From: CAYQTE01 sp964420285
Lineage (GTDB): Bacteria > Planctomycetota > Phycisphaerae > Tepidisphaerales > Tepidisphaeraceae
Assembly: GCA_964420285.1 (NCBI GenBank)
Contig: CAYQTE010000074.1
Span: 1 to 22,413, forward strand
Length of the DNA: 22,413 bases
Reading direction: 5' to 3'
Under the pieces are notes generated by a model. It was given only the letters and a program-made list of their open reading frames with translations. It was not told where the DNA came from and made no database searches. Every line of letters starts with the position of its first letter. The stretch's first letter is position 1. The translations under genes were made by a program, and so were the position numbers. Of this stretch, positions 7,049 through 13,507 are shown piece after piece.

Positions 7049-8637
7049 TGCGGCACCGGTCGGGCATCCAGAGCCGCGGCGACAACAGGCACGAACGCAA
7101 TGTCCGCAATCCGGTGATGTGCGATAGAGCCGACGTGGATATCGGCGACCAGGTGCGTGCCGTCCCAGGTGTTCCATTGGATCAGGCGCTGGCGATCGCT
7201 GGTGACGGCGGCGATGCGGCCGGGGGCGGCGGCCAGAACGCGCAGGCCGCGGTAGGGGCTGACGTATTGCGTCACCAGCGAATCGTCGAACCCGACGCAG
7301 AAGACCGGGCCGTCTTCCGTGGCCAAGAGCAGGCGCGAAGAGTCCAGCCAGGGCAATCTGGCGGCAGCGGTGATGGCGCCGCAGCGATGCTGCATGGCGG
7401 CGGCCGGGGCGAGCGTCTGACGATCGAGCCGGCGAATCTGGCCGTCGGAGCTGACCAATGCCAGCCAATTCTCCGCGGGAACCAGCCCCAGAATCGGCGA
7501 GGCCGATGAGTTGCTTGCTGAATCGAGGGTCGTCTTTTTGATCTGGCCGTTGGCGTCGATGCTGCACACGTGGCTGCCGGCCGTGAAGATGATGCGGTCG
7601 CCGCTGGTGTGCAGACGGCGGGGGGCTTGCGATTCGGTCATGTCGGACATGACGGCGGCGGGCGATTGGTGCTTATTCAAATCCCACGCAACCAGGCCGG
7701 CTTGCCAGTGGCTGGCCCAAAGCCGCCCGGCGGCGATTTGGGCGCTGTTGAATCCCAGGGGCGAATTCAATCCCGGCATGTCGAACGGGATGGGCGGTGC
7801 GGCGGTGCCGGGTTCGATGATCCAGACGCCGCGGCTGGCGCCGGCCAGAAGGACGTGTCGCGCGTCGATCATCGCGGGCGTCACGCTGCGCAGCGGGCCA
7901 AGGGTTTCCGGAAGATTGATCGCCGGATTGGCCGGCGTGGCTCCATCAATGAAATGCCACAAACCCGCCCCGGCGACCAGCCAGAGCGATGACGGCCGAG
8001 CGGCCGATTCGGCCGCCAGCAGTGCGGCCAGCATGTCCGATTGATCGGTTTCGGAAAACCGCGCCAGAATCTCGCCTGGCGTGAGGCCCGATGATGATTG
8101 CCGCAGCGATTGGAATTCCTTGAACAACTCCGCCGAGCGGCGCAATTGGCCGATTTGTCTGGCCGATCGTTCATCCGCCCGGCGCGCCTCCAAAGCGGCG
8201 GCCTGTTCCTGCCGAAGCGTCGGGCTGTCGATCTCCAGGGCAATCGGCGGCTGAATCTCCAGCCCTGCGCCAAACGCCACCGCGCGGGCGGCCTGCGTGA
8301 GCCGATCGAGCAACACCGGCCGGGTCGCGTCCGCCAGCGCCACTTCAGCCTTCATTTCCGCAATGCTCTTGGCGGCGGCGGACCGAAGCGCCGGCGCGAA
8401 AAGGCCAACCACATCGCGCGATGTCGCCGTGCTCCGATCGCGAAGCAGCGATTCTTCCAGCATGGCCCGCTCGGTGGGGGAATCCAGCGGCCGTACCGAG
8501 GCGTCGAAGGTCAGGCGCACCGCATGCCCGTCGCTGGTAAACAGGCCGTCCCATTCCCATCGCAGACGCATTGGCTCAAAGCGAATCTCAATTCCGGCCG
8601 CACCGCGCCGGGCCAGTTCTATATCTTGCAGCAACAT
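7045..8637 (-). CDS. SPFH-like protein fused to a beta-propeller, function unknown
   Basis: 530 residues, with no signal peptide and no membrane segment. Residues about 25-185 resemble an SPFH/band-7 domain. A strand pair (LFTSDGHAVRLTFDASVRPLD) is followed by helices, then LLDRLTQAARAVAFGAGLEIQPPIALEID, and then a charged Gln/Glu/Arg-rich helix (LRQEQAAALEARRADERSARQ). The C-terminal ~310 residues show repeated short strand patterns typical of a WD40/PQQ-like propeller, for example LWLVAGAGLWHFID, GVWIIEPGTAAP, LWASHWQAGLVAWDL, ICSSHVCSID-like turns and WNTWDGTHLVADIHVG. No catalytic residues stand out. The start at 8637 is supported by a GAGGGAG at 8644-8650. The partner gene downstream overlaps by four bases, so the two may form a scaffold attached to the membrane through the small tail-anchored protein. 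Both domain calls are by pattern. Confidence 0.78.
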   Translation of the reverse strand: MLLQDIELARRGAAGIEIRFEPMRLRWEWDGLFTSDGHAVRLTFDASVRPLDSPTERAMLEESLLRDRSTATSRDVVGLFAPALRSAAAKSIAEMKAEVALADATRPVLLDRLTQAARAVAFGAGLEIQPPIALEIDSPTLRQEQAAALEARRADERSARQIGQLRRSAELFKEFQSLRQSSSGLTPGEILARFSETDQSDMLAALLAAESAARPSSLWLVAGAGLWHFIDGATPANPAINLPETLGPLRSVTPAMIDARHVLLAGASRGVWIIEPGTAAPPIPFDMPGLNSPLGFNSAQIAAGRLWASHWQAGLVAWDLNKHQSPAAVMSDMTESQAPRRLHTSGDRIIFTAGSHVCSIDANGQIKKTTLDSASNSSASPILGLVPAENWLALVSSDGQIRRLDRQTLAPAAAMQHRCGAITAAARLPWLDSSRLLLATEDGPVFCVGFDDSLVTQYVSPYRGLRVLAAAPGRIAAVTSDRQRLIQWNTWDGTHLVADIHVGSIAHHRIADIAFVPVVAAALDARPVPQ

Positions 8638-8708
8638 ATCGGGCTCCCTCGCTGAAAACTATTCTATCGAGTCTTGGGCCGGGGGCGAGTCGAAATCGGC
8701 AATAAGGT

Positions 8709-8714
8709 TATAAT
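8709..8714 (+). promoter_or_regulatory. Possible -10 box (TATAAT) just before the TMTC-like gene
   Basis: A perfect TATAAT ends 7 bp before the ATG at 8722, which would make the transcript leaderless or nearly so. That agrees with the lack of a Shine-Dalgarno before this ATG. No good -35 lies 16-18 bp upstream, so the call is tentative. Confidence 0.3.
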
Positions 8715-8721
8715 CCCCGCC

Positions 8722-10413
8722 ATGGCATCTGACCGGCGGGGCAACATACGGCTGTGGGTGATCCTCATCCTGCTCGCGGCGGCCGGCATTTGGGCGTATC
8801 GGCACAGTTTTGCCGGGCCGTTCATTTTCGACGATCTGAACACCATCGTCGAGAATCAGAATCTGTCCAATATGGATTCGCTGGCCGCCATGATGGAGGC
8901 CCCGCCGAATCGATCCACCAGCGGCCGGCCGCTGGTCCAGTTGACCATCGCCATCGACTACGCGATCGGTGGTCTGGATCACGTCGGTGTGTATCACGCG
9001 ACCAACCTGCTGATTCACATCCTCTGCGGACTGGCGCTATGGGGCGTACTGCGGCGGACGATGCAGCGCGTACCGAAACTTGCGACGCGCGCCGACGCGC
9101 TGGCCGCGACGGCGGCACTCATCTGGATCGTGCATCCGATCCAGACCGCCGCGGTGACGTACATCGTTCAGCGCGGCGAATGCCTGGCCAGCCTGATGAT
9201 GCTGCTGACGCTCTATGCGTTCATCCGGTCGATCGACTCGACGCGGCCGTTGTTGTGGCATGTCGCGGCGGTGGCGGCGTGTGCGGCTGCAATGGCGTGC
9301 AAGGAAATCGCCGTCGCCACGCCGGTTCTGGTTCTCGCGTACGACCGGGCGTTCGTCAGCGGCGGCTGGCGCCAGACCATCAGGGAACGATGGTCGTTCT
9401 ACGTGGGACTGGCGGCCACGTGGATGGTGCTGATCGCCCTGATGTCCAGCGGCCCGCGATCGGATTCGGCCGGGTTCGGAATTCAAGTGTATTGGCTCGA
9501 TTACGCCCGCACGCAATTCGCGGTGATCGCCCATTACATCCGCCTGGTGTTCTGGCCCCGGCCGCTGGTGCTGGATTATGAATGGCCGGTGGCGCAATCG
9601 TGGAGCGTGGTGCCCATCGGCCCGGCCATGGTGACCAGCGCCGTGGTGGCGGCGACATTGGCGGGGGTATGGCTCTGGCCGCGATGGAGCGTGCTCGGTT
9701 TGTGGTTCCTTGGAATTCTCGCCCCGACATCGAGCGTGGTGCCGCTGCTGGATGCGGCGTTCGAGCATCGGATGTATCTGCCCAGCGCGGCGATCATTGT
9801 CGCGGTCGTGGTTGGTTTGGCGTTTGCGGGCGATGCGATTCGCCGCTTTCTCCCTCACCCTGAGCACAGGGAGAGCAGGAATGCGGGGATGCCCGAAGAT
9901 TGGGGCGCGGCCCGATCTCTCCGCATCGGCTGGGTGGCGACGGCAATAGTGGCGGCCGCGCTGGCACAGGCGACCGACAATCGCAATCTCGACTACCGAA
10001 GCAGCCTGTCGATCTGGCGGGACACGGTCCAAAAGCGGCCGGAGAACCCGCGAGCCCATTTCAATCTGTCCCGGGCGATGGAAAATGCCGGAGACTATGC
10101 CGGCGCGATCGAGCAGTTGCGCGTGGCCGTCGATCTCGACCGTCAGTATTTCGCGGCGGTCCAGCGGCTGGGGATGTTGCTCGCCATGCATGACACCCCG
10201 CAGGCCGCGATCGACTATTACACGAAGCAACTGGTGCTGCACCCCGAGTGGGACGGCGGATGGTTCGACTTGGGGATGCTCCACCGCCGCATGGGCAACC
10301 TGCCCGAGGCTCGCATTGATTTTGCGAAGGTGATCCAGCTTGCACCCGGCACGCCGCAGGCCAATGCGGCCGGGCAATACATGGCGGAAATCGACAAGTT
10401 CAATCACCCCTGA
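8722..10413 (+). CDS. TMTC-like membrane protein with C-terminal TPR repeats (putative GT-C glycosyltransferase)
   Basis: 563 residues from ATG 8722. The first helix (11-25) is followed by FIFDDLNTIVENQNL with adjacent Asp37-Asp38, the position of the acidic pair in the first loop of GT-C enzymes. The segments SGRPLVQLTIAIDYAIGG and YHATNLLIHILCGLALWGVL match the bacterial TMTC/O-mannosyltransferase-like family. About ten membrane helices extend to residue ~425. Two or three TPR units follow (433-560), for example NPRAHFNLSRAMENAGDYAGAIEQL. These proteins are thought to transfer sugars from lipid carriers to exported proteins, but substrates in bacteria are unknown. Residues 377-387 (LPHPEHRESRN) come from an in-frame REP-like repeat. 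An upstream TTG at 8674 would overlap the promoter region and is less likely. The 3' end overlaps the convergent HAD gene by 10 bp. Confidence 0.85.
   Translation: MASDRRGNIRLWVILILLAAAGIWAYRHSFAGPFIFDDLNTIVENQNLSNMDSLAAMMEAPPNRSTSGRPLVQLTIAIDYAIGGLDHVGVYHATNLLIHILCGLALWGVLRRTMQRVPKLATRADALAATAALIWIVHPIQTAAVTYIVQRGECLASLMMLLTLYAFIRSIDSTRPLLWHVAAVAACAAAMACKEIAVATPVLVLAYDRAFVSGGWRQTIRERWSFYVGLAATWMVLIALMSSGPRSDSAGFGIQVYWLDYARTQFAVIAHYIRLVFWPRPLVLDYEWPVAQSWSVVPIGPAMVTSAVVAATLAGVWLWPRWSVLGLWFLGILAPTSSVVPLLDAAFEHRMYLPSAAIIVAVVVGLAFAGDAIRRFLPHPEHRESRNAGMPEDWGAARSLRIGWVATAIVAAALAQATDNRNLDYRSSLSIWRDTVQKRPENPRAHFNLSRAMENAGDYAGAIEQLRVAVDLDRQYFAAVQRLGMLLAMHDTPQAAIDYYTKQLVLHPEWDGGWFDLGMLHRRMGNLPEARIDFAKVIQLAPGTPQANAAGQYMAEIDKFNHP
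9847..9879 (+). repeat. REP-like palindromic repeat inside a coding sequence
   Basis: The core CCCTCACCCTGAGCACAGGG followed by AGAGCAGG closely matches the intergenic copy at 11283-11325. The inner hairpin is CCCTG-AGCA-CAGGG. It sits in frame in the TMTC-like gene and codes for a hydrophilic loop. Confidence 0.7.
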
Positions 10414-11024
10414 GGCGGCGATGAAACTGTCGAATCGAGCAGGACCATCAGCTCGATCAGATCGCTGGTGCTTTTCCAGGGTACTGCCGCGAACGACCGC
10501 CCGGCTCGATGGCTGATCCAGACCGATCGGATTTGGGCGGCATTGGCGGCCGCGATGTCGTGCAGGCCGTCGCCGATCATCCAGGCGGCCTGCCGGTCAA
10601 CTCCCAGCCGATCACACGCCGTCAGCAGCGGCCGGGGATCGGGCTTGATCGGGCCGTCCTCGCGAGCGATTACGCAATCCAACCGCAATCCGTGCCGGGT
10701 CAGGACGGTCGCGACGCTCTGGCGGCTGTTGCGTGTGATCAGGGCGGTGCCGATATGTTGCTCCCGCGCCCAGTCGAGAATCTCGATGGCGCCGTCGTTG
10801 AGCGTCGATTGCCGCGCGGCCGTCTCTTCGTGCTGCTCCAAAATCGCCGTCGCCTGGCTGCGGCGAGGCTCGTTCATCTCCGCGATTGATTCCAGAATCG
10901 GCCGGCCCGGTGCGATGCCGATATCGGCGCGGATGCGGGCGAAATCGAGAAGTGGGCGGGTCAATGTCCCGTCCATGTCGAACAGCAGCGCCCGCGGCCG
11001 GATCAGTTGTTCCGATTCGTTCAT
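10404..11024 (-). CDS. HAD-superfamily hydrolase, phosphoglycolate-phosphatase-like
   Basis: 206 residues from ATG 11024; an upstream ATG at 11048 would add eight residues, and neither has a strong Shine-Dalgarno. All four HAD motifs are present: I is LLFDMDGTLT (nucleophile and acid Asp), II is ALITRNSRQS, III is the Lys in GPIKPDPRPLL, and IV is WMIGDGLHDIAAANAA. Between motifs I and II lies a small helical cap (DFARIRADIG to about DGAIEIL), as in subfamily I enzymes such as Gph and pyrophosphatases. The likely reaction is removal of phosphate from a small cytosolic metabolite; the substrate cannot be told. It overlaps the convergent TMTC-like gene by 10 bp, so it stands alone as a transcription unit. 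Confidence 0.88.
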   Translation of the reverse strand: MNESEQLIRPRALLFDMDGTLTRPLLDFARIRADIGIAPGRPILESIAEMNEPRRSQATAILEQHEETAARQSTLNDGAIEILDWAREQHIGTALITRNSRQSVATVLTRHGLRLDCVIAREDGPIKPDPRPLLTACDRLGVDRQAAWMIGDGLHDIAAANAAQIRSVWISHRAGRSFAAVPWKSTSDLIELMVLLDSTVSSPPQG

Positions 11025-11190
11025 GACCTGTTCCGATTTCCACATCACAAAAAACTTACGCGACCGGCCACTTGGTCCGCCCGTCGCTGGCCAATGCGGC
11101 TAAAATACCCGATAAGGCCCTATATGCCGCGCACCGTCGAACAGGAATCCATCGCAGGGCGTGCCCAAATTCTCGGGCAAGCGGCTTTTC

Positions 11191-11230
11191 TTCCTCTCGC
11201 CGTACTCTGGGGGAGGACAGAGGTGGGGGT
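11191..11230 (-). repeat. REP-like repeat, left arm of an inverted pair
   Basis: Its reverse complement reads ACCCCCACCTCTGTCCTCCC then CCAGAGTACGGCGAGAGG, which matches the copy at 11283-11325 over almost its whole length. Both copies form their own small hairpin around the AGTAC centre and can also pair with each other across a ~52-nt loop. Confidence 0.75.
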
Positions 11231-11282
11231 TCTTTGCTGGCGGCGCTGGATGACACGACAAGCGCTGGACGCAGTCGCGGCT

Positions 11283-11325
11283 GACCCCCACCCCACCCTC
11301 CCCCTGAGTACAGGGAGAGGGAGAA
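11283..11325 (+). repeat. REP-like repeat, right arm, overlaps a ribosome binding site
   Basis: It reads GACCCCCACCCCACCCTCCC then CCTGAGTACAGGGAGAGGGAG. The 3' part GAGGGAG (11317-11323) lies 7 nt before the GTG at 11331 and is the best Shine-Dalgarno for the next gene. This type of CCCTC...GAGTAC...GAGGG repeat is common between genes in many bacteria. Confidence 0.75.
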
Positions 11326-11330
11326 AACGC

Positions 11331-13313
11331 GTGTTGCCCTTTCTTGCGATGGCGATCGCTCTGGTTCTATTGTGGCCGTGCCGCTGCCGGGCCGCCGAGT
11401 GGTTCGACACCCATTGGACTTACCGCCGGGCGTTGGATGTCAACTGGGATTCGCTTCACCCCAGCGGCGACAACCTGGCGATGGCCGAAGTTTTCACGGC
11501 CGGGCATCTTGCCAGCGACGGGAGCGACCTTCGCGTGACCACCGCCGACGGCACGCTGGTGCCGTCGAGCGTTTTGCAGGTCGGCCCGGGCGACAAGGTG
11601 CGCTTCGTCTTCGCACTGACCAAGTCGACGCGTAATTTTTATGTTTATTTCGGCAATGCCGATCCGGCCCCGCCGCCGGCATCCCTGCCGCCGATTGCCT
11701 GGCACTGCGGAATCCGCATGGAGATGCGCGCCATGCCCGCCGGCGCCCAGCCCAATCCGGCGCGGCTGGACAATGACTTTGTGACCGCCAAGACGGTGAT
11801 CGGCGCGACGATGATCGACCAGCCGTTCATCGGCGTCAATCCGTTCGGCGAGCAGACCCAGACGATCGTTCAATACCGTGGTTCGCTGTTTGCCCCGGTG
11901 GATGGCGCTTATGAGTTCGCCGGCGCGGCGGCGCAGCGCGGGGCGTTGTACATCGATGGGCAGCTTCTCCTGAACATCCTGAGCGCGCCGGGCGATGTGC
12001 GCTACAACGCGACGACGACGCTCAAACGCGGGCCGCACGATTTCACGGTCTATGAGGCCGCCCTGAACACCGAGCCGCGGCTGTCCATCGGCTGGAAACC
12101 GCCCACCGTCCAGAAAGTCGACGTGATCGATCGCAGCAGCTTTGGCGTGCTGGCCCACGGCATCCCCGGCAAGCTGGAACAGTTCCACCAGAATCTGACG
12201 GCCGATTTCGCCCTGGAATATCTGGGTGAATGCTTCTTCGCCAATTACTATACTCATCACTACCGGTTCGTCGCCGCGCTGTCGCCGGGCACGCCGGGGG
12301 CGGCGAAGGTCGACTGGAGTTTCGGCGATGGACAGGTCGGGACCGACAGCTCGATCGAGCACGTCTACCTTGAGCCCGGCATGTACGCCGTCCGCGTCAC
12401 CACGCATTACGGCACCGCCTCGGACACGCAGACCACCGCCATTTTCGTCAGCCGTGATTTCCCCAACCTCGACAAGCCGCTGACGGACGTCATCGGCGTG
12501 CAATCGCGAATCGCCGCCGATTACGACCTGTCCAAACTGGCGCCGCGGCTGCTGCCGATCGATGCGCTGTTGCAACTGCGGGCGGCGCGGCGGCCGGCAA
12601 TGCTCGCCGCCGTCAAGGCCATGCTCGCCCTGCACGCCCAGAGCAATCCGGGCGTGACCTACGACGTCGCGCAGCAGGTGATGGCGTCGCTGCTGGAGAA
12701 CAGCGAGGCCGCGACGGTGCGCGATCTGTGGGCATCGGTGCCCGGCGATTCGCCGCTGAAACCGCGAGCGGCCGTCGCCGAGGCCGGGATTCGATTGTGG
12801 TGGCTGGCGGATGTCGATGGGGCGGTCAAGACGCTGGCTCCGCTGGCCGGCGGCAACAACCCCGACGTGAAGCGCGTGTACGCCCAGGCGCTGATTCTGT
12901 CCGGCAAGCCCGATCAGGGCCGCGCCCTGCTGGGGCAGCTTCCTTCCGCCTGGGGGCCGCAGCAGCGACCGGCCCGCAGCGGAGCGGCCGCGCGCACGGT
13001 GGAATACGATGTCACCGCCAAGGACGCCGAAACCGGCCAGCACGATTGGGAAACCTGGGCGACCAGCGATCCGGCCAGTTTCCTGGAAGGTTACAGCGTT
13101 CTGCTGCAAACCAAACTCATGGAGCTGCGCAAGGCGCCCGCCGCGGCCGCGCAAATAGCGGCCGATTTTGCCAACGCCGTGCCGGCCTCGCCGTATGCCC
13201 CGCAGCTTCTCGACGGCGCCTCCAAGCTGCTGCAGCGATCCGATCCCACGCGGAGTGCCCAACTTCGCGCCACGCTGAAATCACGGTATCCGGAAGATCC
13301 CTTGAGCCAGTAG
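11331..13313 (+). CDS. Large secreted protein with DUF2341-like, PA14-like and PKD-like domains
   Basis: 660 residues from GTG 11331. A signal peptide (MLPFLAMAIALVLLWPCRCRAA) is followed by EWFDTHWTYRRALDVNW, the opening of DUF2341-type domains (about 23-115). Residues about 145-260 resemble PA14: YRGSLFAPVDGAYEFAGAA, then GALYIDGQLLLNI, KRGPHDFTVYEA and LSIGWKPP. Residues about 320-377 are PKD-like (VDWSFGDGQ, then HVYLEPGMYAVRVTT). The remaining ~280 residues are Ala/Leu-rich helices, probably TPR-like. No catalytic motif is seen; a surface or periplasmic binding/scaffold role is likely. GTG 11331 is chosen for its Shine-Dalgarno and full signal peptide; ATG 11349 is the alternative, with a shorter signal and no Shine-Dalgarno. 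Longer upstream frames run through repeat sequence. Confidence 0.85.
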   Translation: MLPFLAMAIALVLLWPCRCRAAEWFDTHWTYRRALDVNWDSLHPSGDNLAMAEVFTAGHLASDGSDLRVTTADGTLVPSSVLQVGPGDKVRFVFALTKSTRNFYVYFGNADPAPPPASLPPIAWHCGIRMEMRAMPAGAQPNPARLDNDFVTAKTVIGATMIDQPFIGVNPFGEQTQTIVQYRGSLFAPVDGAYEFAGAAAQRGALYIDGQLLLNILSAPGDVRYNATTTLKRGPHDFTVYEAALNTEPRLSIGWKPPTVQKVDVIDRSSFGVLAHGIPGKLEQFHQNLTADFALEYLGECFFANYYTHHYRFVAALSPGTPGAAKVDWSFGDGQVGTDSSIEHVYLEPGMYAVRVTTHYGTASDTQTTAIFVSRDFPNLDKPLTDVIGVQSRIAADYDLSKLAPRLLPIDALLQLRAARRPAMLAAVKAMLALHAQSNPGVTYDVAQQVMASLLENSEAATVRDLWASVPGDSPLKPRAAVAEAGIRLWWLADVDGAVKTLAPLAGGNNPDVKRVYAQALILSGKPDQGRALLGQLPSAWGPQQRPARSGAAARTVEYDVTAKDAETGQHDWETWATSDPASFLEGYSVLLQTKLMELRKAPAAAAQIAADFANAVPASPYAPQLLDGASKLLQRSDPTRSAQLRATLKSRYPEDPLSQ

Positions 13314-13368
13314 GGATGACAGGGTGACTGGGTGACCGGGTGACAGGGTGACAGGGTGACAGGGTGAC
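13313..13368 (+). repeat. Tandem 8-bp repeats (consensus AGGGTGAC), left arm of a fold-back
   Basis: Six units NGGGTGAC run from 13321 to 13368 (first bases A, T, C, A, A, A), preceded by one degenerate unit that overlaps the last base of the PA14/PKD stop codon. The three perfect units at 13345-13368 can pair over 24 bp with three GTCACCCT units at 13429-13452. Confidence 0.9.
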
Positions 13369-13420
13369 AATTGCGTGCTTGCGCCACTACCAACATCAAA
13401 GCATGTTCAGAGACACCCAT

Positions 13421-13460
13421 TTCACCTTGTCACCCTGTCACCCTGTCACCCTGTCATTCT
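13421..13460 (+). repeat. Tandem 8-bp repeats (consensus GTCACCCT), right arm of a fold-back
   Basis: Three perfect and two degenerate units (TTCACCTT first, GTCATTCT last). They are inverted relative to the repeats at 13313-13368 with a 60-nt spacer between the pairing arms. The array ends 6 bp before the -35 box of the next promoter and could also act as a terminator-like hairpin for the upstream gene. Confidence 0.9.
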
Positions 13461-13466
13461 CTCTCC

Positions 13467-13496
13467 TTGACACTCGCGCACACGCACACGGATAAT
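13467..13496 (+). promoter_or_regulatory. Strong sigma70-like promoter, TTGACA-N18-GATAAT
   Basis: TTGACA at 13467-13472 matches the -35 consensus perfectly. An 18-bp spacer leads to GATAAT at 13491-13496, one mismatch from TATAAT. Transcription would start at about 13502-13505, only a few bases before the ATG at 13508, which fits the absence of a Shine-Dalgarno there. Confidence 0.65.
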
Positions 13497-13507
13497 TCAC
13501 CCACCCG

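Larger units (their letters stand above)
11025..11330. other. Intergenic region with an inverted pair of REP-like repeats
   Basis: About 300 bp between the divergent HAD gene and the PA14/PKD gene. It holds two REP-like repeats in opposite orientation (listed separately). There is a possible -10 (TAAAAT, 11101-11106) on the plus strand without a good -35. Open frames through the region read as low-complexity peptide from the repeats and I do not count them as genes. Confidence 0.5.

Noticed and set aside
9037..10407. 456-codon open frame antisense to the TMTC-like gene
   Set aside because: Arg/His/Gln-rich shadow of a real membrane/TPR protein; no start signal or motif.
11367..13262. 631-codon open frame antisense to the PA14/PKD gene
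   Set aside because: Composition is Arg/Gly/His-rich as expected from the complement of G+C-rich coding DNA; the plus strand has a signal peptide and domains.
13313..13460. CRISPR-like array
   Set aside because: Units are 8 bp with no spacers between them and the two arms are inverted; this is a tandem-repeat fold-back.
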